Origin: Aggregatilinea lenta
GTDB taxonomy: Bacteria > Chloroflexota > Anaerolineae > Aggregatilineales > Aggregatilineaceae
Assembly (NCBI RefSeq): GCF_003569045.1
Contig: NZ_BFCB01000004.1
Span: 174,254-238,253 of the forward strand
Reading direction: 5' to 3'
DNA length: 64,000 bases
Both the position numbers and the translations under genes were made by a program. The notes under the pieces are model-generated. The model had not been told where the DNA came from and did no database searches. It worked only from the letters and a program-made list of their open reading frames with translations. Shown here in pieces: positions 9,324 through 17,285 of the stretch (position 1 is its first letter; the number at the start of each line of letters is the position of its first letter).

Positions 9324-9898
9324 AATACGACGTGATTCTGGCAGGTGTGGGCGGCCAGGGCGTGCTGAGCATCGCCGCGATCATCGCGCGGGCGGCGGCG
9401 GAGGCCGGGCTGTCGATCAAGCAGTCGGAAGTGCACGGCATGGCGCAGCGGGGCGGGGCGGTGGAAAGCCACCTGCGTCTGGCGGATCACCCGATTCACT
9501 CCGACCTGATCCCGACCGGGCACGCGGATATGCTGCTGGCGATGGAGCCGATGGAAGCGCTGCGCTACGTGCCGTTCCTCGCGCCGTCGGGCGCGATCGT
9601 CGCGGACCGCACGCAGGTCGTCAACATCCCGAACTATCCCGATGCGACCGAAGTCTACGATGCGCTGGAGCGCTTCCCGTGCGTGCGGCTGGTGGACGCG
9701 AGCCAGATCGCGCGCAGTTTGCACGCGGCGCGGGCGTCGAATATGGCACTGCTGGGCGCGGCATCGGCGTTTTTGCCGCTGCCTCCCGCCGACCTGGAAG
9801 CCGCAATCGGCGCGATCTTCGGGCGCAAGGGCGAGGCGGTCGTGGAGAAGAACATTGCCGCATTCCGGGCTGGGCGCGAGGCGGCCTGCGGCGACTAG
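9320..9898 (+). CDS. iorB: Indolepyruvate:ferredoxin oxidoreductase beta-like subunit
   Basis: The 192-residue product matches the gamma-type 2-oxoacid oxidoreductase domain, starting with the typical nucleotide-fold motif GVGGQGV and containing the conserved SEVHGMAQRGG segment. It forms a complex with IorA and contributes to the active-site interface and CoA handling. The start ATG overlaps the iorA stop by 4 bp (ATGA), so translation is coupled. The length is normal for the family. Confidence 0.88.
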   Translation: MKYDVILAGVGGQGVLSIAAIIARAAAEAGLSIKQSEVHGMAQRGGAVESHLRLADHPIHSDLIPTGHADMLLAMEPMEALRYVPFLAPSGAIVADRTQVVNIPNYPDATEVYDALERFPCVRLVDASQIARSLHAARASNMALLGAASAFLPLPPADLEAAIGAIFGRKGEAVVEKNIAAFRAGREAACGD

Positions 9899-9924
9899 CA
9901 CGTTAAGGGTCCGAACGATCGAAA

Positions 9925-9955
9925 ACAGGCAGGGCCACCCGGCTCTGCCTGTTTT
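9925..9955. terminator. Bidirectional intrinsic terminator between iorB and the DinB-like gene
   Basis: A 12-bp stem with one mismatch (ACAGGCAGGGCC / GGCTCTGCCTGT, loop ACCC) is flanked by AAAA on the left and TTTTA on the right, so it can terminate from both strands of this convergent pair. Confidence 0.8.
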
Positions 9956-9975
9956 ATGTCGCGGCGGAAAAAGAC

Positions 9976-10446
9976 TCAGCCGATCCAGGTTTGGAGCTTG
10001 TCGGTCAGCGGTTTGTTCATGACGCGCAGGTAGACGGTGATCTTGCCGAAGAAGATCAGCAGCGCCTGGATGTAGACGTCAAGCTGAAATTCGACCGGGA
10101 CGTCGAAGCCGCGCGAAATGCTTCGCGTCACGTCCTCGTCCGTGAGCGCCTTGACGGCGGTTTCCATCTCGGCGTCGAGCGTGTGGTACCAGTCCAGCAG
10201 CCTGGCGACGCCCGTCTCGACGGATGCATCGGGAGTGCGGTAGTTGAGATCCTGCGTGAAGGTCTTGAACGACTGCGCGTATGAGTGCTCGATCTCGCCC
10301 ATTTCGCGGCAGAGCGCGCCGAGGGTCATGGCCTGCCCGCCGGGGTTGAAAGCCAGATCCGCGTCGGTGAGCGTGTTCATGAACTCGTCACGCATGCCGT
10401 GTGTGCCCTCAATCATCGACCATTTTTCGACAAGTGCCTGATGCAT
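9976..10446 (-). CDS. DinB-like four-helix protein
   Basis: The 156-residue, mostly helical protein resembles the DinB/YfiT superfamily of metal-binding four-helix bundles: an N-terminal segment ending MRDEFMNTL, a GEIEHSY helix and a long C-terminal helix. These act as metal-dependent thiol transferases or have no known function. The start at 10446 has an excellent AAGGAGG; the longer open frame reaching 10599 is not supported. It is divergent from an AraC-type regulator, which may control it. Only one of the usual metal-ligand histidines is obvious, so activity is uncertain. Confidence 0.6.
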   Translation of the reverse strand: MHQALVEKWSMIEGTHGMRDEFMNTLTDADLAFNPGGQAMTLGALCREMGEIEHSYAQSFKTFTQDLNYRTPDASVETGVARLLDWYHTLDAEMETAVKALTDEDVTRSISRGFDVPVEFQLDVYIQALLIFFGKITVYLRVMNKPLTDKLQTWIG

Positions 10447-10581
10447 GGTGCCTCCTTGTGTGTGTGATTCTGCTTCGATCTTAGCGCGAAGGGCGTGTAG
10501 AGGATTGTAAAAACACGACCAATAACAGAACCGGTGTGCTATGCTCTGGCGTGAATGCAGCGAAGGGCAGCGGAGCAGTCG

Positions 10582-11382
10582 ATGCGGCAAACCGTGCAAA
10601 ACAAAGCGAAGGGCCTGTTAACCGGCGAGCAAGCGTTCCGGCTGGCGCGCTACGCGCCTGCGCCGGATCTGGCCTTCTTCATCGAACACTTCTGGGTTGT
10701 GGATTGGGATCTGCGCGGGCGGCCCTCCTTCCTGCAGGAGAATTTGCCGTATCCCTCGGTGCACATCGTGATCGAGCCGGACCGGTCCGGCATCTTCGGC
10801 GTGATGACGGGCAAGTTCACGCGGCGGTTGGAGGGCAAAAGCGGCGCGTTCGGCATCAAATTCAGGCCGGGCGCGTTTTATCCGTTCGTGCGGTCGTCCG
10901 TCTCTGTGCTGACGGACCGCGTGCTGCCGCTCGACGCCGTGTTCGGGGACGCGGGCCGGTCGTTCGAGGCGGCGATGCTGGCGCTGGAGGGGGATGATCC
11001 GCGCATCGAGCAGGCCGAGACGTTTCTGCGCGAGCGGCTCCCCGCACAGGACAACGCCATTGCCGAGGTGAACCGCATCATCGAGTGCATCGTCGCCGAC
11101 CGGGCGATCACGAAGGTCGATCACGTCGTGGTGCGACTGGATCTGAGTAAGCGCGGGTTGCAGCGGCTGTTCCATGATTATGTGGGCGCAAGCCCGAAGT
11201 GGGTGATCAAACGCTGTCGCCTGCACGAAGCCGCCGAACAGGCGGCGGGCCGCCAGCAGGTGAACTGGGCGCGGCTGGCGCAAGATCTGGGCTACTTCGA
11301 TCAGGCACATTTTATCAAGGACTTCAAGGCGATGGTGGGCAAAACGCCTGCCGATTATGCCAGCGCACACGAGAGTGCCTAG
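10582..11382 (+). CDS. AraC-type transcriptional regulator
   Basis: The N-terminal half (about 20-150) resembles the beta-barrel sensor of AraC relatives, with HFWVVDWDLRG and PYPSVHIVIEPD. The C-terminal part (about 170-260) holds two helix-turn-helix motifs, ending in the AraC-typical DLGYFDQAHFIKDFKAMVGKTPADY. I prefer the ATG at 10582, which has GGAG 6 bases upstream, over the in-frame ATG at 10555, which has no ribosome-binding site. It is transcribed away from the DinB-like gene across a gap of about 135 bp, a common arrangement for a regulator and its target. The inducer is unknown. Confidence 0.8.
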   Translation: MRQTVQNKAKGLLTGEQAFRLARYAPAPDLAFFIEHFWVVDWDLRGRPSFLQENLPYPSVHIVIEPDRSGIFGVMTGKFTRRLEGKSGAFGIKFRPGAFYPFVRSSVSVLTDRVLPLDAVFGDAGRSFEAAMLALEGDDPRIEQAETFLRERLPAQDNAIAEVNRIIECIVADRAITKVDHVVVRLDLSKRGLQRLFHDYVGASPKWVIKRCRLHEAAEQAAGRQQVNWARLAQDLGYFDQAHFIKDFKAMVGKTPADYASAHESA

Positions 11383-11583
11383 CCGAATCTTCGCGGCGGC
11401 GCACCGGGACGGCACGTTCTGCGTATAGTCATCTGCATGGAGGAACACGCCGGGCGTGGCGGCAAATCGCCCCTACGTCCGGTTTGTTTTGGCGTGAGAG
11501 GCCGCCGTAGTGCAGGCGGCGGTTGGCAGATCCGCTCTGATCTGGGATGATCGGGGGTGGAGTGTCGCACTCGAAGGAGACCT

Positions 11584-12486
11584 ATGACGTCTACACGGAA
11601 CCGTTGGAAACTTGTCGGTCAGCTGCTGATTGTGATGGTGTTGGTAGCAACTGGATTGGTAACTTCCCCTATTCGCACGTCGATCCATATCGCAGACGCC
11701 GCCCCGAATGCACAGGGGTCCGGTGATGAAAGCCTGCCGCCGCTGTCGGCGGAGGTGATCGCTCATGCGCAGACGTTGTACCAGAGCGGGCTGGCGCAAG
11801 GAAACGACCCGAACAGCTTTATCCTGATTGGCGACAGCAACAACGAAAAACCGCACTTCCTACGGGCGTTCAGCTACGGGGACTACAACCTGGGGCCGTA
11901 TTCGTACCTGCAATCCGTGGTAGATGCCTACAACACGACGGGCGCGTTTGGCGCACAATACCCGTCGTCGGAGCACGGCATGACGCTGAATATGCTGATG
12001 GACCCGCTGTTCGTGAATCCGTCGGTATGTCCCGACGCGGCGAACCTGCTCGACTGTGCGATCCAGGTGTACAAGCCCAGCGTGGCGATCGTCTACATGG
12101 GCACGTACGACACCTGCAACACACCGTTCGACACGTACCTGACGAACTTCCGCAGCGCGATGGATCTGCTCACCGAGCGCGGCGTGATCGCGATCATGAC
12201 GACGTATACGGTCGCGCTGGACGAGGGCTGCTGGGCGAGCACGCCCGCCTATACGGGCGTCATTCGCGATATGGCGGCGCAGTACCAGATGCCGCTGCTC
12301 GATCTGCCGGACTACGTGAAGCCGCTGCCGGACCAGGGCATGGAGCCAGACGGCTGGCACCTGTCGTATCCGAACGATTACCACATCTCCTTCGCGGGCG
12401 ATCAACTGGTCTATGGCAACACGCAGCGCGAGCTGCTGACGATGCAGATGCTGTACATGGTGCGCCGGGACGTGATGGGGCTGTAG
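11584..12486 (+). CDS. Secreted SGNH-hydrolase-like protein
   Basis: A 300-residue protein with an N-terminal signal or anchor helix (about 10-30). ILIGDSN resembles SGNH block I, and the late segment EPDGWHLS fits block V (D-x-x-H), which supplies the catalytic Asp and His. The block III position reads MGTYD rather than the usual GxN, so the oxyanion Asn seems to be missing. The start at 11584 has AAGGAG; the longer frame from 11557 does not. It might be an esterase or deacylase acting on cell-envelope glycans, or a non-catalytic relative. It stands alone between two terminators. Confidence 0.55.
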   Translation: MTSTRNRWKLVGQLLIVMVLVATGLVTSPIRTSIHIADAAPNAQGSGDESLPPLSAEVIAHAQTLYQSGLAQGNDPNSFILIGDSNNEKPHFLRAFSYGDYNLGPYSYLQSVVDAYNTTGAFGAQYPSSEHGMTLNMLMDPLFVNPSVCPDAANLLDCAIQVYKPSVAIVYMGTYDTCNTPFDTYLTNFRSAMDLLTERGVIAIMTTYTVALDEGCWASTPAYTGVIRDMAAQYQMPLLDLPDYVKPLPDQGMEPDGWHLSYPNDYHISFAGDQLVYGNTQRELLTMQMLYMVRRDVMGL

Positions 12487-12519
12487 CACGGGCCTGCTGA
12501 AACTGAAACGGGAACCTGA

Positions 12520-12553
12520 AAAAGGCCGGAGCATTCATTGTCTCCGGCCTTTT
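12520..12553. terminator. Bidirectional intrinsic terminator
   Basis: AAAAGGCCGGAG and CTCCGGCCTTTT form a 12-bp perfect stem with a 10-base loop, symmetrical for both strands of the convergent SGNH and L,D-transpeptidase genes. Confidence 0.85.
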
Positions 12554-12577
12554 GATTCAGTTGCGAGTGTTTCCCGC

Positions 12578-12602
12578 GGGCGATTGGTGAATCGTCCCTA
12601 CG
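12578..12602 (+). repeat. Intergenic hairpin module M2
   Basis: GGGCGATT-GGTG-AATCGTCCC followed by CTAC (CCCTAC); one of a dispersed family of hairpins ending in CCCCTAC found only between genes in this window. Confidence 0.5.
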
Positions 12603-12668
12603 GTTAGCGGTTCGCGAGATGTCCCCGTTCCTCTATGCACGCGGAGGGCAGGGGAAAACAAGAAAAAC

Positions 12669-12705
12669 GAGCGGAGCAGGCCCCGCTCCCGCCGTACGCG
12701 GCGGG
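12669..12705 (+). repeat. Pair of adjacent M2-like hairpins
   Basis: GAGCGG/CCGCTC around AGCAGGCC, then CCCGCCG/CGGCGGG around TACG. The first shares the GGAGCAnG-CCCCGC core with copies near 16.57, 35.20 and 48.56 kb. It ends just before the stop of the L,D-transpeptidase gene. Confidence 0.5.
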
Positions 12706-12717
12706 ATGCTGCGCCGC

Positions 12718-13908
12718 CTAATACTGGACGTGGACCGGCGTGCCGATTTCGGCCCAGCCATAGAACCAGGCCGCTTCGGGCGTGGGCAGGTTCACGCAGC
12801 CGTGGCTCATCGGCTGGCCGAAATTGTTATGCCAGTAGGTTCCGTGCAGCGAGTAGCCCTGGTAGAAGTACATCACGTAAGGCACGCCGGGTAGGTAGTA
12901 GCCGGGGCCGGACATGGCCTGCGAGTCGTACTTCACGTAGATGCGGTACGTGCCCTGAACGGTTGGCGTGTTGTACAGGCCGGTGGAGACGAGCACGTTG
13001 CGCACCAACTGGCCGTTTTCGTACGCGTAGACGCGCTGGTCGCTCAGATCGACCACGATGTCCTTGCCGACCGAGGTCGTGGGCTGGGCGGGCGCGGGCG
13101 CGTAACTCTGGGGTATGGCCGATCCGCCCGCCGGGATGACAAGCACCTGCCCAGAGTAGATGGTATAGGGGCTGCCGATGTTGTTCGCGGCGGCGAGATC
13201 CGGCCAGGAGAGGCCGTAGCGGCTGGCAATTGAGGCCAGACCTTCGCCCGCCTGTACGGTATAGGTGCCCTGCGATGCGCTGGCGGCGACGGGCTGCGCG
13301 GCTGCCGGGGCGGGATCGATCGTGACCGGGGCGGCGACCTGCTGAACCGCGCCGTTCGGGATGGCGAGCTGCTGCCCGGCGTAGATCAGGTTCGGGCTGG
13401 CAATGCCGTTCGCGGCGGCGATGTCGGTCCACGAGACGCCGTAGGCGCGCGCGATGCTGGCGAGCGTCTCACCCCGCGCGACGATATGCGTGCCGCTCGT
13501 CGTGGCGGCAGACGCCACCTGCACCGGGGCGGTTTCGACCGGCTGCTGGACGGCGGGCTGCTGCACGACGGGTTGAACCGTTGTGCCATACGCGCCGTCG
13601 AGTGGGACGACATACCCGGCGGTGTCGGCGGACACCGGACCAGTGGCGGATGGAATAAGCAGAACCTGCCCGGCGTAGATGGTCGCGGCATTGGTGATGC
13701 CGTTCGCCATCGCCAGGGCATCGACCGTGGTGCCATATTGCAGCGCGATGCGGAAGAGGTTTTCACCCGACTGCACGGTGTGCGTCGGGCCGCCCTGGGC
13801 CAGCGCAGCCGAAGGCTGCAGCAGAAGCGCGGCGGCGAGCAGCAGTGTGATCCCCAAGAGTAGCAGTGGGCGGTGAAGTGTAGACGTGCGCGTGGCCCAA
13901 GACATCAT
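12718..13908 (-). CDS. Secreted L,D-transpeptidase with three LysM domains
   Basis: A 396-residue protein: signal peptide (about 10-38), LysM domains at about 43-87, 135-180 and 213-258, each with an HTVQSGENL- or TYTVQAGE-like start and an IYAGQxLxIP end, then a YkuD catalytic domain (about 280-396). The active-site motif is HGTYWHN...MSHGCVNL, with catalytic Cys at 371. It would bind peptidoglycan through LysM and form or modify 3-3 cross-links or attach proteins. It lies directly downstream of a receptor-type Ser/Thr kinase on the same strand, about 155 bp away, so wall synthesis and signalling may be linked; this is inference. Confidence 0.92.
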   Translation of the reverse strand: MMSWATRTSTLHRPLLLLGITLLLAAALLLQPSAALAQGGPTHTVQSGENLFRIALQYGTTVDALAMANGITNAATIYAGQVLLIPSATGPVSADTAGYVVPLDGAYGTTVQPVVQQPAVQQPVETAPVQVASAATTSGTHIVARGETLASIARAYGVSWTDIAAANGIASPNLIYAGQQLAIPNGAVQQVAAPVTIDPAPAAAQPVAASASQGTYTVQAGEGLASIASRYGLSWPDLAAANNIGSPYTIYSGQVLVIPAGGSAIPQSYAPAPAQPTTSVGKDIVVDLSDQRVYAYENGQLVRNVLVSTGLYNTPTVQGTYRIYVKYDSQAMSGPGYYLPGVPYVMYFYQGYSLHGTYWHNNFGQPMSHGCVNLPTPEAAWFYGWAEIGTPVHVQY

Positions 13909-13938
13909 TCGATTCCCCCAGATGATAATGCCGTCATA

Positions 13939-13963
13939 GTAAGAGTGTGGCAGCCACTCTTAC
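13939..13963 (-). promoter_or_regulatory. 9-bp inverted repeat upstream of the L,D-transpeptidase gene
   Basis: GTAAGAGTG and CACTCTTAC form a perfect inverted repeat with a 7-base spacer, 30 bases upstream of the gene start. There is no T-run on either side, so a protein-binding site or a 5' UTR hairpin is likelier than a terminator. Confidence 0.4.
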
Positions 13964-14063
13964 CGTCAGTTTACGCTTTCAGTCTAGTAGATTTCCGGAC
14001 GGCTGGCAATCGCGTGGCTGACGGCTTCCCAACGACCTGCGTGGGGCTGTGCGGCGCAGGCGG

Positions 14064-15872
14064 CTAGCGCGACCCCCACACGCGAATGGTCATCAGCAGG
14101 GGGGTGCCGATGTGCACGTTGCTGTCGGGGTAGAGCACGTCCCAGACGCCGTAGTAGCAGCCGAAGGTACGCGGGGCCGTTCCAGTGAAGATCAGCGTAT
14201 CGGTTTGCTCGTTTACGTCGATGGCTTGCTGGAAGTAAAAATTGGTCTGGCCCTGCGTGGCGAAGTTGATCGGGTCGCGCAGCTCCGTGCAGGCGTCGTA
14301 GAGCGGTTCCAGGTCCAGGTTTTCGGGGTTGTTCGAGAGTTCCTCGTTGTAGCGCAGGCGGACGCGCTCCGGCCAGGCGCAGGCACCCGTGTTCTTTAAG
14401 ATTAGCTCGAACTGGAAATCCTGGTTGGCGGGCACCAGCCGGGGATTGTTGTAGTCCTTGGGGAGTGTCGAGGGCGGAATGTTCAAGTCGTCCGGGCTGA
14501 CGACGATGTAGCCGAAGTCGCACGCGGCCAGGGTTTGCGTCATGTCCGGTGTCGGCGGCGCGGCGGCGAGATTGGTTGCCATCATGATAATTGCGGTCTG
14601 CGTCAGGTCCGGCGTGGCGGTCAGCGTGGGCTGCTCCGTCGGGGTGATCGTCGGCTCTAGCGTGTCGGTCGGCAGCACGGTGGGCGTCGTGGTTGGTTCC
14701 GGCGTATCCGTCATTCCGGCCAGTGCCACATCCTGGGGCGTGCCTGCCTCGTCCGTCTGGACTTCGGTCCCAATCCCGCCATTTGGCTCGCGCGTGGCAA
14801 GAAAATCCGCGAACAGGCCGTCGTCACCGCCGAATCCGGCCAGCGCGACCAGTCCCAGCAGGGTGACTGCCAGCAGCAGCGCGAGCACGCGCGCCGGGCG
14901 CATGCGGCCCGGACTGCCAGCCACCACTTTGCCCGTGTCGAATGCCGGGCCTAGCTCGCGGGTGCCGAACTTGCCCGTCATCCAGATGGTGTCATATTGG
15001 CGCGCGCGTGGGTTGGGTCCGGCCAGCTCGTCGAGATCTTGCAGCATCTCGATGGCGGTTTGGTAGCGGTTGGCCGGGTCCTTCTCCAGCGACTTGCAGA
15101 TGATACGTTCCAGCGTTTCTGAGATATCCGGTACGATGTCGCTGGGGGGAATCAGCGGTTCGTTCAGGTGCTTGAGGATCACAGCCAGGGGCGTGTCGGC
15201 GTCGAACGGCAGCCGTCCGGTGGCCATCTGGTACATGATCGCGCCGAGCGAATAGATGTCGGAGCGCTCGTCGCCCGGCTCGGCCATGCCCTGTTCGGGT
15301 GCCATGTAGGCGGGCGTGCCGATCATGCCGCCGGTCGAGGTGAACTGCGCGCCGGTCACGATCTTGGCGATGCCGAAGTCGGTCAGCACGACGCGCGAGT
15401 CTTCGTCGATCATCAGGTTGGCGGGCTTCACGTCGCGGTGGATCATGTTGCGCGCATGCGCGTAGGCCAGGGCTTCGGCAGCGCTGCCGATGATGTGCAG
15501 CGTGTCCTGTTCACCGAAATGCTGGCCGATGCTGCCCAGGTCGAACAGGCGATCCTTGAGGGTGGGGCCGTTGATCAGCTCCATCACCATGTAGTAGCTT
15601 TCGCCTTCGGGATCGTAGTCGAAGTCGTAGACCTGGACGATGTTAGGGTGCTTCAGCTTGGCGACGTTGCGCGCTTCACGCTCGAAACGGTCTTTAAATT
15701 CGGGATCGTCGGAGAGGAACGGGTGCAGGATTTTGATCGCGACGTAGCGGTCCAGCGCGGAATGGTAGGCGCGGTAGACTTCGGCCATGCCACCACGTCC
15801 GATACGCTCGATGATTTCGTATTTTCCGAGCTTTCGTCCGTTCACGCTGCCGCGCTGCCTTCGCTCTGCCAC
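14064..15872 (-). CDS. Receptor-type Ser/Thr protein kinase with extracellular NBR1-like Ig domain
   Basis: Residues about 18-280 form a complete Hanks-type kinase: glycine loop GRGGMAEVY at 25-33, Lys47 in VAIKIL, HRDVKPANLM with Asp147, DFG at 165-167, and APEQ. A single membrane helix (about 327-347) follows, then a Thr/Pro-rich stalk (about 375-430), then a C-terminal beta domain (about 450-602) containing KNTGACAWP, typical of the NBR1-type Ig-like (four-tryptophan) domain. No PASTA repeats are present. The domain should lie outside the cell and may sense a wall or protein ligand. The start is GTG at 15872; a GTG nine codons later is also possible. The L,D-transpeptidase gene follows. 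Confidence 0.9.
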   Translation of the reverse strand: MAERRQRGSVNGRKLGKYEIIERIGRGGMAEVYRAYHSALDRYVAIKILHPFLSDDPEFKDRFEREARNVAKLKHPNIVQVYDFDYDPEGESYYMVMELINGPTLKDRLFDLGSIGQHFGEQDTLHIIGSAAEALAYAHARNMIHRDVKPANLMIDEDSRVVLTDFGIAKIVTGAQFTSTGGMIGTPAYMAPEQGMAEPGDERSDIYSLGAIMYQMATGRLPFDADTPLAVILKHLNEPLIPPSDIVPDISETLERIICKSLEKDPANRYQTAIEMLQDLDELAGPNPRARQYDTIWMTGKFGTRELGPAFDTGKVVAGSPGRMRPARVLALLLAVTLLGLVALAGFGGDDGLFADFLATREPNGGIGTEVQTDEAGTPQDVALAGMTDTPEPTTTPTVLPTDTLEPTITPTEQPTLTATPDLTQTAIIMMATNLAAAPPTPDMTQTLAACDFGYIVVSPDDLNIPPSTLPKDYNNPRLVPANQDFQFELILKNTGACAWPERVRLRYNEELSNNPENLDLEPLYDACTELRDPINFATQGQTNFYFQQAIDVNEQTDTLIFTGTAPRTFGCYYGVWDVLYPDSNVHIGTPLLMTIRVWGSR

Positions 15873-16049
15873 ACAGTAAGATACCGCGTCCTGCCGGGCC
15901 GGACACGCGTGCGCTTAGTATACCTGATGCCTGACGGGTCCCCAAGCCGCTCCCGCTGGTCGACGTGTGAGCTTGCTGATAGCAGATGCCCGTTTTTGGC
16001 CGGGGGCGTCATGCTCATCGTGACGCTACACCCCGGCTGAAGGGCCTGC

Positions 16050-16418
16050 TCAGTCCAGCTCTGAGGATGACGGAAGGGAAAGGTCGATGCGTCGTTGGTC
16101 CTGCGGCGCGAGCGGATCGTCGTAATAAAGCGCGACGTCGACGGTATAGCTGCCCGCCGGGTCGGCCATGCCGCGCAGGTGGAGCGTGAACTCCATCTTG
16201 AATGTCATGGTCGCGATCACGCTGGCTTCCCCCACATTCCGCCCCTGGGCATCGTGTAAGACGATCTCAAGGTTGGGCCGCTCGCGGAACGGCGTAACGT
16301 CCACCTGGACGCGGATGCGCCGCCCATCCGGGAACGGCTCGGCCTCGACACGCTCGATGCGGACTTCGTCGCGCGGGCGCATGCCCGGATTGTTTTGCAT
16401 GTAAAGATTTAGATCCAT
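16050..16418 (-). CDS. Conserved-looking protein of unknown function, predicted beta-sandwich
   Basis: I do not recognise this 122-residue protein. It alternates short hydrophobic strands with polar turns (RRIRVQVDVTPF, LEIVLHDAQG, MEFTLHLRG, SYTVDVALYY), which suggests a single beta-sandwich domain such as a C2-like or transthyretin-like fold. There is no signal peptide or membrane segment. Start 16418 was chosen because the sequence before it in the longer frame runs into the upstream intergenic repeat. Upstream, AT-rich DNA precedes the gene. It lies between the Ser/Thr kinase and an ACT-domain gene, all on the minus strand. Confidence 0.55.
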   Translation of the reverse strand: MDLNLYMQNNPGMRPRDEVRIERVEAEPFPDGRRIRVQVDVTPFRERPNLEIVLHDAQGRNVGEASVIATMTFKMEFTLHLRGMADPAGSYTVDVALYYDDPLAPQDQRRIDLSLPSSSELD

Positions 16419-16507
16419 GACTGTCAATTTTATCTTGTTTCTGGCCGGGACTCTAGAGCCGGAGTGTATAGAGATTGTATGAAGTGCGAAGCTGTTGGCG
16501 CGGGTGG

Positions 16508-16601
16508 CCCCATCCCCTGGCCCCTTCTCTCCTCGCGAGGGAAGGGGAACAAGGCAAAAGCAAACACGGCGGAGCAAGCCCCGCGTCTACGGAGCGCGGG
16601 G
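16508..16601 (+). repeat. Composite intergenic repeat M1-M2
   Basis: M1 (CCCCATCCCCTGGCCCC, then an imperfect stem CTTCTCTCCTCGCGAGGGAAG, 16508-16546) is followed by an A-rich spacer and M2 (GGCGGAGCAAGCCCCGCG with a CCCCGCG/CGCGGGG stem, 16569-16601). The order and orientation are the same as in the copies near 18.7, 22.3, 48.5 and 51.4 kb. Confidence 0.6.
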
Positions 16602-16653
16602 TAACGAGCAAGCGAGAACACGGTTCGCTCGCTCAAGAAGTGCGTAACGCGCT

Positions 16654-17091
16654 CTACTCGCCGGGCGGCAAGGCGTTCCTGGCCGCTTCCAGCGCGATCC
16701 AGGCCGCCTCGAACTGGGCCGCCGGGACGAGCAGGTGATCGCGCTCGAAAGCACTGATCGCCAGGATCGACACGCCCGCGCCGGCCAGCACGCGGCTGAC
16801 CAGCGCCATAAAGCCGACCAGCTCGAACTCCAGCGGCTGATCGAAGGTGATCAGGCGGTAGGGCGCGGCGGTCCGATGGTCGGGCAGGCGGTGCGCGAAG
16901 CTCTCCCATTCTGATTGGGGCAGGATTAGCGTGACTTCGTCTTTATCCGCGATGAGCGCGCTGAACGGCGTGGCGCTTTCGGCCAGCGCGCCCGCCGCCG
17001 CGACGATGGCCGAGGCGGGGAGGTGCACCGGAATGTAAAGCGCGTCGTCGGTGTAGAGCGAGGCGTGAGCCAGGGCTTGAGCGGCATCCAT
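16654..17091 (-). CDS. ACT-domain protein (ACT_7 type)
   Basis: This 145-residue protein ends in a segment typical of the ACT_7 family: PLEFELVGFMALVSRVLAGAG (about 88-108), then ILAISAFERDHLLVPAAQFE. Such tandem-ACT proteins bind small ligands such as amino acids; no enzyme domain is attached. The N-terminal half probably forms the second ACT-like unit. Start 17091 was preferred to the longer frame from 17229, whose first residues are not protein-like. It is divergent from an MFS transporter gene across about 195 bp, so it may sense a substrate of that transporter, but this is only positional inference. Confidence 0.7.
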   Translation of the reverse strand: MDAAQALAHASLYTDDALYIPVHLPASAIVAAAGALAESATPFSALIADKDEVTLILPQSEWESFAHRLPDHRTAAPYRLITFDQPLEFELVGFMALVSRVLAGAGVSILAISAFERDHLLVPAAQFEAAWIALEAARNALPPGE

Positions 17092-17195
17092 GAGATCATC
17101 CTTCGGGTTGGGGAACGCACGCCCGTGATTATACACATGCAGGTGGGAAGCGCGGCAAAAAAGCACGATAAAGCTTAAAATTTGTCCAGAGGGAC

Positions 17196-17224
17196 TTGCA
17201 CAGGTGTTCGATTCGTTGTATACT
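17196..17224 (+). promoter_or_regulatory. Candidate sigma70-type promoter for the MFS gene
   Basis: TTGCAC at 17196-17201, a 17-bp spacer and TATACT at 17219-17224, in an AT-rich stretch 60 bases upstream of the MFS start. The -10 is strong, the -35 weak. Confidence 0.45.
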
Positions 17225-17285
17225 TGCATAAGTACGCAATTGTGAAATTAAGCAAGTTAAGCGCCCCCGTGCAGGAGATCGTCAC

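Noticed and set aside
11450..11477. Possible M2 hairpin GGGCGTGGCGGCAAATCGCCCCTAC
   Set aside because: The CGCCCCTAC end matches, but the stem is only 5 bp, so it is not counted as a copy.
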